From assembly GCF_042683165.1 (NCBI RefSeq), contig NZ_JBHUIZ010000014.1:124001-188000 (forward strand): a stretch of 64,000 nucleotides of DNA. Direction: 5' to 3'. This DNA comes from Tigheibacillus halophilus. Its GTDB lineage: Bacteria > Bacillota > Bacilli > Bacillales > Amphibacillaceae. Positions 1 through 8,005 of this stretch are shown one piece after another; position 1 is the stretch's first letter, and each line of letters opens with the position of its first letter. Made by a program: the position numbers and the translations under genes. The notes under the pieces are model-generated. The model had not been told where the DNA came from. It did no database searches and saw only the letters and a program-made list of their open reading frames with translations.

Positions 1-1549
1 CATCCTGGATACGCTGAACAAGGTAAAATTCCTGAGACTTTCTTGACAGTTGAACAACTTCTGGCGGATCGCCATATAACAACTCACTTGTTTTATGCCT
101 GTCATCTTTGGCCAGGCCGCACAGCGGAATATCCAGCCCAAGTTCATCCTCCAGCACATCTTTTGCCGCACTCATTTGTCCTCTTCCTCCATCGACAATG
201 ATAAGATCAGGCAGTGGCAGGTTTTCTTTCAATACCCTTGTATACCGTCTGCGGATTACCTCCCTCATGGTTTCATAATCATCTGGTCCTTTTACACCGC
301 GTATTTTATACTTTCGATATTCTCTTTTATCAGGCTTTCCATCGATAAAAACGACCATGGCAGAAACCGGATCACTGCCTTGTATATTGGAATTATCGAA
401 TGTTTCAATCCGATGGGGCGTTTCAATAAGAAGGGCCTCTCCCAGTTTATCCATAGCGATAACCGTCCGTTCTTCATCGCGTTCAATCAATGAAAATTTT
501 TGTGTCAGAGACGCCTTTGCATTTTCCATCGCCAGTTGCACCAATTCTTTCTTTTTCCCGCGCAGCGGGGTGCTTACGTTGATTTCAAGCAATTCTTCCA
601 ACATGGATGTATCAGTACCGACTGGAAGCAAAATTTGTTTCGGTTTTGGGTGGTTACGGTGTAAATAAAAACGTCCGATGAAAGTTATGAATGTCTCTTC
701 TGCCTCATCAAAAAAGGGGAAAAGAGAAACGTCCCGTTCAATCAGTTTTCCTTGTCTGACAAAGAAGACTTGTACACACATCCAGCCTTTATCAACGTAA
801 TACCCGAAAACATCACGATCCGCATTGTCATTCAGGGTGATTTTCTGCTGTTCCATTACAATTTCGATATTCCTGATCAAATCTCTGTACTCGGATGCAC
901 GCTCAAAATGAAGTTCTTCGCTGGCCCTGGTCATCTTTTGTACCAATTCCTTTTTGATTTCTTTATAGCCGCCGTGCAAAAAAGAAGTGATACTTTGGAT
1001 GATTTCCCTGTACACTTCTGCTGAAGGAGGGTTTTCACTGCATGCCAGACACTGCCCCAGATGATAATAAAGACAATAGCGGCCAGGCGGATTATTGCAC
1101 TTACGCAGCGGGTATAAGCGGTCGAGCAATTTTTTTGTTTCTCTGGCTGCAATGACATTTGGATAGGGACCAAAATATTTTCCTTTATCTTTTTTTACCT
1201 GACGAGTTATCAAAAGTCTTGGATGACGTTCAGAAGTTATCTTGAGATAAGGATAGGACTTATCATCCTTAAGCATGACATTATACCTGGGGTCATATTT
1301 TTTAATCAGGTTCATTTCCAATATTAATGCTTCCATTTCTGATGAAGTGATAATATATTCGAAGTCATCAATTTCCTGGACAAGGCGCTGCGTTTTCCGG
1401 TCATGGGCCCCAGTGAAATATGATCTGACACGATTTTTCAATAGCTTAGACTTCCCCACGTAGATAATCGTGCCGTGCTTATCCTTCATTAAATAGCACC
1501 CTGGTTGGCCAGGAAGAATTGCCAGCTTTTCCTTTATCCTCTGATTCAT
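1..1549 (-). CDS. uvrC: Excinuclease ABC subunit C (partial, C-terminus outside window)
   Basis: UvrC makes both incisions around a DNA lesion after UvrA and UvrB have located it. The first 516 codons are present; the gene runs off the left edge, so roughly the last 70-80 residues of a typical ~590-residue protein are missing. The GIY-YIG nuclease domain is at residues ~14-90 (GCYLM, then IIYVGKSK), followed by the cysteine-bearing region, the UvrB-interacting UVR region and the start of the RNase H-like nuclease half (LIIVDGGRGQ). The ATG at 1549 is preceded by GGGAG 11-12 bases upstream. The trxA-uvrC order matches B. subtilis, but here a terminator and a folded ~200-base region separate the genes, which suggests uvrC has its own transcript. 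Confidence 0.97.
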   Translation of the reverse strand, partial: MNQRIKEKLAILPGQPGCYLMKDKHGTIIYVGKSKLLKNRVRSYFTGAHDRKTQRLVQEIDDFEYIITSSEMEALILEMNLIKKYDPRYNVMLKDDKSYPYLKITSERHPRLLITRQVKKDKGKYFGPYPNVIAARETKKLLDRLYPLRKCNNPPGRYCLYYHLGQCLACSENPPSAEVYREIIQSITSFLHGGYKEIKKELVQKMTRASEELHFERASEYRDLIRNIEIVMEQQKITLNDNADRDVFGYYVDKGWMCVQVFFVRQGKLIERDVSLFPFFDEAEETFITFIGRFYLHRNHPKPKQILLPVGTDTSMLEELLEINVSTPLRGKKKELVQLAMENAKASLTQKFSLIERDEERTVIAMDKLGEALLIETPHRIETFDNSNIQGSDPVSAMVVFIDGKPDKREYRKYKIRGVKGPDDYETMREVIRRRYTRVLKENLPLPDLIIVDGGRGQMSAAKDVLEDELGLDIPLCGLAKDDRHKTSELLYGDPPEVVQLSRKSQEFYLVQRIQD

Positions 1550-1599
1550 ACGTTTTAGTCTCCCTTTTCCTTTGTTTTTAGAAAACGCGGCATGTGGTT

Positions 1600-1768
1600 T
1601 AAGTTTATCGAAGCAAATGCATGCAAAACTATAGGCCTTGCCTCGATGAACTCCGTCAACGAGAGCCATTAACCTCCCCCGGGAAGCGGAGTGTAATTTC
1701 ACAGCGCGGGATTTGCACTTACCTCAGAGAAGGATGAGGTGCAAATTGGCATCTCGTCGCAGCTTGAG
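1600..1768 (-). ncRNA. Candidate structured leader RNA upstream of uvrC, family not recognised
   Basis: On the minus strand this region can fold into nested helices. A closing helix pairs 1748-1757 with 1659-1667 (one bulge). Inside it, 1711-1716 and 1721-1726 pair with 1741-1746 and 1735-1740, and a GC-rich arm spans about 1678-1710. A further 10-bp helix with one GU pair joins 1638-1647 to 1607-1616 closer to uvrC. It begins just downstream of a plausible sigma-A promoter. I compared it by eye with lysine, cobalamin, FMN, TPP, SAM and T-box elements and with 6S, SRP and RNase P RNA and saw no match. It may be a cis-regulatory leader, a separate small RNA, or a decayed repeat. Confidence 0.4.
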
Positions 1769-1770
1769 CA

Positions 1771-1799
1771 ACAATAGATCAGCATTTCATATTTTCCAA
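1771..1799 (-). promoter_or_regulatory. Candidate sigma-A promoter for the uvrC leader
   Basis: On the minus strand TTGGAA (1799-1794) is separated by exactly 17 bases from TATTGT (1776-1771). Transcription would start near 1764, at the edge of the folded region, about 215 bases upstream of the uvrC start codon. Confidence 0.4.
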
Positions 1800-1827
1800 C
1801 AGCAACAATTCTAGAAAACACCTTGTC

Positions 1828-1863
1828 AAAAAAACAATCCCTTGCCAGACAGCAAGGGATTGT
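1828..1863 (-). terminator. Intrinsic terminator of trxA
   Basis: A perfect 12-bp inverted repeat (1834-1845 with 1852-1863, six-base loop) is followed on the minus strand by a run of T. It lies just after the trxA stop codon and separates trxA from uvrC. Confidence 0.9.
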
Positions 1864-1879
1864 GCATTTTTGGAATCAC

Positions 1880-2194
1880 TTAAGCATGTTTGCTGATCAA
1901 GTCCTGTAATGCTTCTTTCGGCTGAAAACCTATCACTTGATCCACTACATTTCCATCTTTGAATAAAAGCAGCGTTGGAATACTCATGACACCGAAACGT
2001 CCAGCTGTCTCTTGATTTTCATCCACATCCAATTTAGCAATTTTGACCTTATCGCTCATTTCTCCATCGATTTCTTCCAACACTGGTGCGATCATTTTAC
2101 AAGGTCCACACCAAGGTGCCCAAAAATCTACCAATACAAGACCTTTTGAAGTTTCTTCATTAAAATTTTGGTCAGTCACATGTACAATAGCCAT
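1880..2194 (-). CDS. trxA: Thioredoxin
   Basis: This is a small cytoplasmic dithiol oxidoreductase that reduces protein disulfides and feeds reductases such as ribonucleotide reductase. The 104-residue product has the WCGPC active site with cysteines at positions 29 and 32 and the usual cis-proline segment (SIPT). An in-frame start seven codons upstream exists, but the ATG at 2194 is chosen because AGGAGG lies 8 bases before it. Upstream, TGaTATACT (about 2246-2239) looks like an extended -10 element. A terminator follows, so trxA appears monocistronic. It sits between etfA and uvrC as in B. subtilis. Confidence 0.97.
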   Translation of the reverse strand: MAIVHVTDQNFNEETSKGLVLVDFWAPWCGPCKMIAPVLEEIDGEMSDKVKIAKLDVDENQETAGRFGVMSIPTLLLFKDGNVVDQVIGFQPKEALQDLISKHA

Positions 2195-2306
2195 ATATAT
2201 ATCCTCCTTAGACAATCTAATTCCTAATCATTAATGCCAGTATATCATCAATATTTTCGACTTACTAATAGTTTGCTTATACCGATGAAACGTATTCTTA
2301 GAATAG

Positions 2307-2332
2307 AAAAAATCCAGCAACACTGGATTTTT
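2307..2332 (-). terminator. Terminator of the fadR-fadB-etfB-etfA operon
   Basis: A 7-bp stem (2311-2317 with 2323-2329), extended by A/T pairs and followed on the minus strand by a T run, lies about 20 bases beyond the etfA stop codon. Confidence 0.85.
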
Positions 2333-2352
2333 CTAATGGGTTTTATAACCCT

Positions 2353-3327
2353 TCAACCTTTGATCTTCCTGATTTCTTCCGTCAGCATAGGAATGATTTC
2401 AAACAAATCGCCTACAATGCCATAGTCTGCTACATTGAAGATGTTGGCTTCAGGGTCCTTGTTGATGGCAACAATCACCTTAGAATTGGACATACCTGCC
2501 AAGTGCTGAATTGCTCCGGAAATCCCTACGGCGATATATAAGTCAGGGGTGACTACCTTACCTGTCTGTCCGATTTGCAGGGAATAGTCGCAGTAATCCG
2601 CATCACATGCCCCGCGGGAAGCACCTACTGCTCCTCCGAGAACCTCTGCCAATTCATATAGCGGCTTGAAACCATCAGCGCTTTTCACACCCCTCCCGCC
2701 AGAAACGATAACGCTCGCTTCAGACAGATCAACACCTTCAGATGCCTTTCGAATGACATCTTTGATTACAGTCCTTAGGTCATTGACCTCCACATCTTCA
2801 TGAATCACTTCACCTGTTCGTGATTCATCACGTTCCAGCACCGGAATGTTATTCGGCCGGATCGTAATAAACGTAATTCCATCAGTGATCAGCTTTTTTT
2901 CAAAAGCTTTACCTGAATAAATCGGTCGGATGAATATGGTCTTCTCTCCATCCACTTCAATGTCAGTGACATCAGAAATCAGCCCTGTTTCAAGTTTGCT
3001 CGCTATTTTCGGCGTCAAATCCTTCCCCGCAGCTGTATGTCCCATCACAATGCCCGCTGGAGACTCTTTTTCAATAAGCTTTAATAAAACCTGAGAAAAA
3101 GCATCTGCTGTGTATAGCTTCAAAGCATCATTTTTTAATGCGGTCACACGGTCAGCTCCGTACTGAATCATCGCTTGGGCTTCTTTTTCCAATTCCCCAG
3201 CCCCAAGCACTGCTCCAACGATTTCTGCTTGATCATTCATTTTCTTTGCAGCTGCAATCGCTTCAAAAGATACATTACGTAGTTCACCGTCTCTTACTTC
3301 ACCAATTACTAATATTTTTTCAGTCAT
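2353..3327 (-). CDS. etfA: Electron transfer flavoprotein, alpha subunit
   Basis: EtfA carries the FAD-binding domain of the heterodimer that accepts electrons from acyl-CoA dehydrogenases and passes them to the quinone pool. The protein is 324 residues, normal for the family. The C-terminal FAD domain begins at the GGRGVKS segment (~residue 209) and contains the signature VGISGAIQHLAGM and the NKDPEANIF segment. An AGAGGAGA ribosome site precedes the ATG. It is the last gene of the fadR-fadB-etfB-etfA series, 29 bases after etfB, and is followed by a terminator. Induction by long-chain acyl-CoA through FadR is inferred from the operator upstream of fadR. Confidence 0.97.
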   Translation of the reverse strand: MTEKILVIGEVRDGELRNVSFEAIAAAKKMNDQAEIVGAVLGAGELEKEAQAMIQYGADRVTALKNDALKLYTADAFSQVLLKLIEKESPAGIVMGHTAAGKDLTPKIASKLETGLISDVTDIEVDGEKTIFIRPIYSGKAFEKKLITDGITFITIRPNNIPVLERDESRTGEVIHEDVEVNDLRTVIKDVIRKASEGVDLSEASVIVSGGRGVKSADGFKPLYELAEVLGGAVGASRGACDADYCDYSLQIGQTGKVVTPDLYIAVGISGAIQHLAGMSNSKVIVAINKDPEANIFNVADYGIVGDLFEIIPMLTEEIRKIKG

Positions 3328-3356
3328 TACACATTCTCCTCTCTATAGCAACATCC

Positions 3357-4130
3357 TCACAATATTTTCTTTTCATTTTGAAGTAAGGAAACCAATTCTT
3401 TTACCTGATCGGCGACTTCACCTTCTAACACTCGGCCAGCTTCCTTTTCAGGAGGCAGATAGATGTCCAGCGTTTTTGTTTTCGGCTCTAATTCATCCTC
3501 CTCCAGATCGAAATCATCTATTTCAAGTTCATCCAAAGGTTTTTTCTTCGCTTTCATGATTCCTGGCAAAGATGGGTAGCGCGGATCATTCAGCCCTTGC
3601 TGGCATGTGACCAATAACGGGAGTGAAACCTCTAATTTTTCCACATCACCTTCTACATCTTTGTCAATTTGCGCCTTATCATCTTCAATATCCAATTTTG
3701 TAATCGTTGTCACACATGAGATGCCTAAACGCTCAGCAAGCCGAGGGCCTACTTGACCACTTGCTTCATCGATAGCTACATTACCTGCTAAGATCAAATC
3801 CACTTCTTTATCTTCGAAATACGCTGCCAAAATTTTAGCTGTTGTGTATTGGTCGCCATCTTCCAAATCGTCTTCTGTGTTGATCAGAGTTGCTTTGTCA
3901 GCACCCATCGCAAGGGCAGTACGCAGCTGTTTTTCACTTTCCTCATCCCCAACAGTAACTACCGTGACTTCTCCTCCGTGCTCATCACGCTGCTTGATAG
4001 CCTCTTCAACAGCATACTCGTCATACGGATTAATGATATACTCCGCACCATCTGTTTCAATTTTGCCATTGGATATCACAATTTTTTCTTCCGTATCGAA
4101 AGTTCTTTTAAGTATCACATAAATATTCAT
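3357..4130 (-). CDS. etfB: Electron transfer flavoprotein, beta subunit
   Basis: EtfB is the small, AMP-binding subunit partnering EtfA in electron transfer from beta-oxidation dehydrogenases. The 257-residue product opens with the family's MNIYVILKRTFDTEE segment, has LILAGNVAIDEASGQVGP in the nucleotide-binding region, and an acidic segment near residue 210 (DDFDLEEDELEPK). AGGAGG lies 8 bases before the ATG. It follows fadB by about 20 bases in the same transcription unit. Confidence 0.97.
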   Translation of the reverse strand: MNIYVILKRTFDTEEKIVISNGKIETDGAEYIINPYDEYAVEEAIKQRDEHGGEVTVVTVGDEESEKQLRTALAMGADKATLINTEDDLEDGDQYTTAKILAAYFEDKEVDLILAGNVAIDEASGQVGPRLAERLGISCVTTITKLDIEDDKAQIDKDVEGDVEKLEVSLPLLVTCQQGLNDPRYPSLPGIMKAKKKPLDELEIDDFDLEEDELEPKTKTLDIYLPPEKEAGRVLEGEVADQVKELVSLLQNEKKIL

Positions 4131-4152
4131 ATATTTTCCTCCTCATCTTTGG

Positions 4153-4926
4153 TCATTTATCCTTGAAAACTGGCTTGCGCTTATGCAGAAAAGCCTCAAT
4201 TCCCTCTTTGGCATCCTCAGAACCAAATATTTCCCCAAAGGCTTTAGCTTCTGCTTTAGATCCTTCTGCAATAGCGTTTGTATTGGCGTATGGGATCAAT
4301 TGCATGATGCGCTTTATTGCCGGCTTGCTTTTTTGCGCTATATTCCCGGCCAATTTTTCAGCTGCTGGAAACAATTCCTCTTCTGTAAGCGCTTTATTAA
4401 CAAGCCCGAAAGAGGCAGCCTCTTTTCCGCTAATAGGGGCACCGGTCAAAATCATTTCATACGCTTTGGCATTTCCCACGTATCTTGGCAATCTTTGTGA
4501 GCCAGCAAAACCCGGGATAATGCCAAGATTCAACTCGGGAAGACCCAACTTGGCGTCAGAGCTGGCCAGTCGGATATGACAAGCCATTGCCAATTCTAAC
4601 CCGCCCCCTAATGCGGCCCCATGGATTACCGCAATAATTGGTATGGAAAAGCGTTCCATACGTGCGAAAATCTGCTGTCCATCTGCAGAAAGCGACTCAT
4701 AGTCAGAAGCTTCTTGAAGTGAAGTGAACTCTTTGATATCCGCTCCCGCTGAAAAAAATCTGCCTTCCCCTTTGATTATAACAGCTTTGAGTTCAGGATC
4801 CCTTTCCATGCTATCCAGCTTTTCCGCCAATTCTTTCAGCAGCTTGCTGGAAAGTGCGTTTGCCGGCGGACTTTGGATAGTAAGCGTTGCAACATTTTCT
4901 TTTTTCTCATATGATAGCATTTTCAA
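4153..4926 (-). CDS. fadB: Enoyl-CoA hydratase/isomerase (crotonase family), FadB-type
   Basis: It hydrates trans-2-enoyl-CoA to 3-hydroxyacyl-CoA in fatty-acid beta-oxidation. The 257-residue protein shows the crotonase oxyanion-hole region (SAGADIKEF, ALGGGLELAMA) and both expected glutamates, one in GGGLELA and one in GLPELNLGIIPGFAG. The start at 4926 is TTG with GGGAGG a few bases upstream; an ATG two codons later (4920) is an equally possible start. It lies between fadR and etfB, the same order as in the B. subtilis lcfA-fadR-fadB-etfB-etfA operon. Confidence 0.9.
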   Translation of the reverse strand: MKMLSYEKKENVATLTIQSPPANALSSKLLKELAEKLDSMERDPELKAVIIKGEGRFFSAGADIKEFTSLQEASDYESLSADGQQIFARMERFSIPIIAVIHGAALGGGLELAMACHIRLASSDAKLGLPELNLGIIPGFAGSQRLPRYVGNAKAYEMILTGAPISGKEAASFGLVNKALTEEELFPAAEKLAGNIAQKSKPAIKRIMQLIPYANTNAIAEGSKAEAKAFGEIFGSEDAKEGIEAFLHKRKPVFKDK

Positions 4927-4966
4927 TTATCCCCTCCCTTGCTAATTATAACAGAAAATTGCGCCA

Positions 4967-5554
4967 TTACTTAGCCTGAAGACCATGAATCAGCAAACGA
5001 TGCACCGCCTCTGCTTGGGATACGAGATCATATTTCTCTTCTTTCATCACCCAATTGGTCACCATCTCATCCAATGTGCCGAATATCATTTGGCGAGCCA
5101 ATGGGCTGGTCAAGTCAGTCTGATAAGTTTTTTCTTCTACTCCCTGTTCGATAATGGCATCAATGACATCAAGATAGGGTTTTAAAACTCGGTTGATTTG
5201 CCTGCGTAAACCTAAATTTGACTGCCTTAACTCCAATTGCGTGACAATTGCCAGGTGATGATCCGCAGCAAGTTGTTCAAAATGCATCCTGATCAAAGTC
5301 AACAGCTTTTCGTGCGCATCCGCTTTATCCATGATAGCCACTTTAATTTGCTCGATGAACTGCCCCATTTTCTCTTCGAAAACACTTACAAGAATATCTT
5401 CTTTATTTTTGAAATAGAGATAGATCGTACCATCCGCAACGCCGGCTTTCTTAGCAATTTTAGAAACTTGCGAAGCATGATAACCATTTTCGGCGATCAC
5501 CTTCACTGCAGCTTCGATTATCATATTATATTTAGGCTTGTTCTTTTTCATCAT
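4967..5554 (-). CDS. fadR: TetR-family fatty-acid degradation repressor FadR
   Basis: FadR represses beta-oxidation genes and releases DNA on binding long-chain acyl-CoA (known for the Bacillus protein). The 195-residue product has an N-terminal TetR helix-turn-helix (residues ~10-57, with VADGTIYLYFKNKEDIL) and a helical ligand domain. A FadR-type palindrome overlaps the transcription start region just upstream, which implies autoregulation of fadR-fadB-etfB-etfA. Two adjacent ATG codons follow AGGAGA; the second (5551) has the better spacing. The genes that follow agree with this identification. Confidence 0.93.
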   Translation of the reverse strand: MMKKNKPKYNMIIEAAVKVIAENGYHASQVSKIAKKAGVADGTIYLYFKNKEDILVSVFEEKMGQFIEQIKVAIMDKADAHEKLLTLIRMHFEQLAADHHLAIVTQLELRQSNLGLRRQINRVLKPYLDVIDAIIEQGVEEKTYQTDLTSPLARQMIFGTLDEMVTNWVMKEEKYDLVSQAEAVHRLLIHGLQAK

Positions 5555-5576
5555 GTTCTCCTTCTACCTTTCTAAA

Positions 5577-5596
5577 ATGAATGATTACTCATTCAT
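5577..5596. promoter_or_regulatory. FadR operator (palindrome)
   Basis: The 18-base core TGAATGATTACTCATTCA (5578-5595) fits the Bacillus FadR consensus TGAATGA-N4-TCATTCA. It lies immediately downstream of the -10 element of the fadR promoter, so a bound repressor would block initiation. Confidence 0.88.
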
Positions 5597-5601
5597 TTTA
5601 T

Positions 5602-5630
5602 ATTGTATCTATAGAATGGAACATTGTCAA
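5602..5630 (-). promoter_or_regulatory. Sigma-A promoter of fadR-fadB-etfB-etfA
   Basis: On the minus strand a consensus TTGACA (5630-5625) and TACAAT (5607-5602) are separated by 17 bases. The FadR palindrome follows at about +1. Confidence 0.85.
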
Positions 5631-5659
5631 TCAAAAGCTTGTCAATCAGTTTAAAAAGG

Positions 5660-7360
5660 TCATATGCTTGCTTTGGTCTGTCTGTTTTTTGTTTTCTCTT
5701 CCTCCACCAATTGCCTTCTTAGTATTTTTCCAACAGTCGTTTTTGGAAGTTCTTCCCGGAAATCATAAATACGCGGGACTTTGAACGCAGCCAGTTTTTT
5801 CCTGCAATAACTATTTAATTCTTCTTCACTGACTTGATGACCATCTTTTAAGACAACGTAGGCTTTGACTGTTTCGCCCCTGTAAGGATCAGGCACCCCG
5901 GCAACTGCTGCTTCCAAGACCGCCTCATGTTCATAAAGCACTTCTTCCACTTCCCGCGGGTAAACATTATAACCCCCAGCTATAATAATATCTTTTTTTC
6001 GGTCTACAATGTAAAAATAGCCGTTCTCATCCATATATCCAAGATCTCCAGTCAACAGCCAGCCATCTTCATTTAGCACATTCTCCGTCTCTTCCGGCCT
6101 GTTCCAGTATCCCTTCATCACTTGCGGACCTTTCACAGCCAATTCACCAACATCACCAATTTCTGCTTCTTCCATTGTTTCCATGTCGATAATTTTCGCG
6201 GCTGTATCTGGCCACGGCACACCTATACTCCCGTTTACTCGATTATTCCAAACAAAATTGGCGTGAGTAATCGGCGAGGTTTCCGACAATCCGTATCCTT
6301 CTACAAGCCGTCCACTTGTAACACTTTCAAACTTGGACTGTACCTCGGCTGGCAAAGGGGCTGAACCGCTAATGCATGCTTCTATAGATGAGAGGTCATA
6401 TTTATGCATGTCTGGGTGGTTCAATAAACCTACATAAATCGTCGGTGCGCCTGGAAACAATGTTGGTTTCATTTTATCAATTGTCTTCAGAACATCTTTC
6501 GCATCGAATTTTGGCAACAACACCATCTTGCTGCCGAACATGATTGATAAATTCATCACAGCTGTCATCCCGTATACATGAAAGAAAGGCAAAATGCCCA
6601 GTATTATCTCCTCTCCCGGCTTGGACTTATAGAGCCATGCTTGAATCATCTGAACGTTGGCAACAAGATTGTAATGCGTAAGCATCACCCCTTTGGGATA
6701 GCCGGTAGTACCACCTGTATACTGCAGAAGTGCCAAATCATTCTTTGGATCAATGACGACTTCCTTATAGTCTGGAGCACTATGTTTCATAATGTGTTTC
6801 CAGATATGTGTATCCTCGTTTTCCTCCAGATTGATGACCATTTTCGTCTGTCTTTTCTGCAGAAAAGGGTAAATCGCATTCTTAGGAAACGGCAGGTAAT
6901 CTTTGATGCCAGTGACAATCAAGTGTGCAACAGAAGTGCTGGAACGAATGGCACTGACAGTAGGCAAAAGAATATCCAGACATACTAGCACGACGGCCCC
7001 TGAATCATTCAGCTGATATTCCAATTCTCTTTCCTTATACAACGGATTGACTTGGACCACAGTCGCTCCTGCCAGTAATGCACCATAATAGCTTATCACG
7101 GATTGTGGACAATTAGGCAGCATGATGGCCACCCTGTCACCTTTTTCCACACCTGCAGTTTGTAAATAATGGGCCATCTTTCTTGACTGTTGATATACTT
7201 CTGAAAAGGACATTTCTCTACCCATAAAGTGAAGCGCTTTCTTTTTGTCATATTTGTCAGCGGATTCTTCTAAGAATGCGTACAAAGGTTTTTCATCATA
7301 AGAAATAGAAGTCGGTATTTCTTTGGGATACGCATTTAACCAAGGCTTTTGTACGGTCAT
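5660..7360 (-). CDS. lcfA: Long-chain fatty-acid-CoA ligase
   Basis: It activates long-chain fatty acids to acyl-CoA with ATP, the first step of degradation and the source of the FadR ligand. The 566-residue protein is a complete AMP-forming ligase: P-loop-like YTGGTTGYPKG at ~residue 215, the GYGLSETSP motif, the TGDLGYMD hinge region, and a C-terminal catalytic lysine segment (PKTTVGKILRR). The ATG at 7360 has AGGAGG 7 bases upstream; an ATG two codons earlier is too close to it. Unlike B. subtilis, the visible FadR box lies downstream of lcfA, before fadR, and I saw none in front of lcfA itself. Confidence 0.95.
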   Translation of the reverse strand: MTVQKPWLNAYPKEIPTSISYDEKPLYAFLEESADKYDKKKALHFMGREMSFSEVYQQSRKMAHYLQTAGVEKGDRVAIMLPNCPQSVISYYGALLAGATVVQVNPLYKERELEYQLNDSGAVVLVCLDILLPTVSAIRSSTSVAHLIVTGIKDYLPFPKNAIYPFLQKRQTKMVINLEENEDTHIWKHIMKHSAPDYKEVVIDPKNDLALLQYTGGTTGYPKGVMLTHYNLVANVQMIQAWLYKSKPGEEIILGILPFFHVYGMTAVMNLSIMFGSKMVLLPKFDAKDVLKTIDKMKPTLFPGAPTIYVGLLNHPDMHKYDLSSIEACISGSAPLPAEVQSKFESVTSGRLVEGYGLSETSPITHANFVWNNRVNGSIGVPWPDTAAKIIDMETMEEAEIGDVGELAVKGPQVMKGYWNRPEETENVLNEDGWLLTGDLGYMDENGYFYIVDRKKDIIIAGGYNVYPREVEEVLYEHEAVLEAAVAGVPDPYRGETVKAYVVLKDGHQVSEEELNSYCRKKLAAFKVPRIYDFREELPKTTVGKILRRQLVEEEKTKNRQTKASI

Positions 7361-7441
7361 CTTCATTCCTCCTTTATGTTAGCTTATATCCATTATACCG
7401 ACTTATTACTTTTTTTTGAAACTTAATTATTCTTTTTTTAC

Positions 7442-7516
7442 TTAAATTAAATAGACAACTCCGATGACAATAAATAAAAATGCGACAACAATTAATATTT
7501 TAGCTAACGTTTCCAT
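7442..7516 (-). CDS. Small hydrophobic membrane protein (24 residues), unrecognised
   Basis: A 24-codon ORF encodes METLAKILIVVAFLFIVIG then VVYLI, a single transmembrane helix with almost no flanks. AGGAG sits about 10 bases before its ATG, overlapping the end of yshE 11 bases upstream. Its start resembles the first membrane segment of DUF2905-type small proteins, but it stops after one helix. It could be a genuine small membrane peptide co-expressed with yshE, or a truncated DUF2905-like gene. Confidence 0.5.
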   Translation of the reverse strand: METLAKILIVVAFLFIVIGVVYLI

Positions 7517-7527
7517 ATGTCCTGCTC

Positions 7528-7941
7528 CTATCCTGCAATGATACTTGCACCAATCACAAACGACAAACCGGCTGAAATCATCAGAGAAATAAAACCGACT
7601 GCCCGATTTCCATTGCCGATTTCTTCATCAATTCTAAATGATGGGGTCAAGAATTCAAATAGGAAATATCCGGCAAGCAGCAGAACAAAACCGAACGCCC
7701 CCCATCCAACACTTTGCAATAAAGAATCATGGTGCTCGATAGAGTAGCGGAAAATAGTTGCGATCCCGAAAATTTTACCTCCGGTTGCCATGGCCACGGC
7801 GACATTCCCTTCTTTGATTTCTTTCCAATTTTTATATGCTGTCACTAATTCGAAAATTGCAAGAAAAACGACAGAACAAAGGATTACGACAGTATACCTG
7901 GCAAAGGTTGCTATATACAGATTTTCCCAAAATCCCTCCAC
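7528..7941 (-). CDS. yshE: DUF350 family membrane protein (YshE-like)
   Basis: An integral membrane protein of unknown function. The 137-residue sequence has four hydrophobic segments (~residues 11-33, 50-65, 73-95 and 112-136), with FGFVLLLAGYFLFEFLTP typical of DUF350. It starts with GTG at 7941, with AAGGAG 7 bases upstream. It follows mutS2 by 64 bases, the same neighbour relation as yshE in B. subtilis. No catalytic motif is visible. Confidence 0.85.
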   Translation of the reverse strand: MEGFWENLYIATFARYTVVILCSVVFLAIFELVTAYKNWKEIKEGNVAVAMATGGKIFGIATIFRYSIEHHDSLLQSVGWGAFGFVLLLAGYFLFEFLTPSFRIDEEIGNGNRAVGFISLMISAGLSFVIGASIIAG

Positions 7942-8005
7942 TGCAATACTCCTTCCTACTGTTGATGTATTCCTACCTGGAGTTTCAACAGATATTCAAC
8001 CTGTT

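Noticed and set aside
1600..1768. Lysine, cobalamin or FMN riboswitch upstream of uvrC
   Set aside because: Partial resemblance of the closing helix to a lysine element was noted, but the diagnostic internal motifs of each class are absent.
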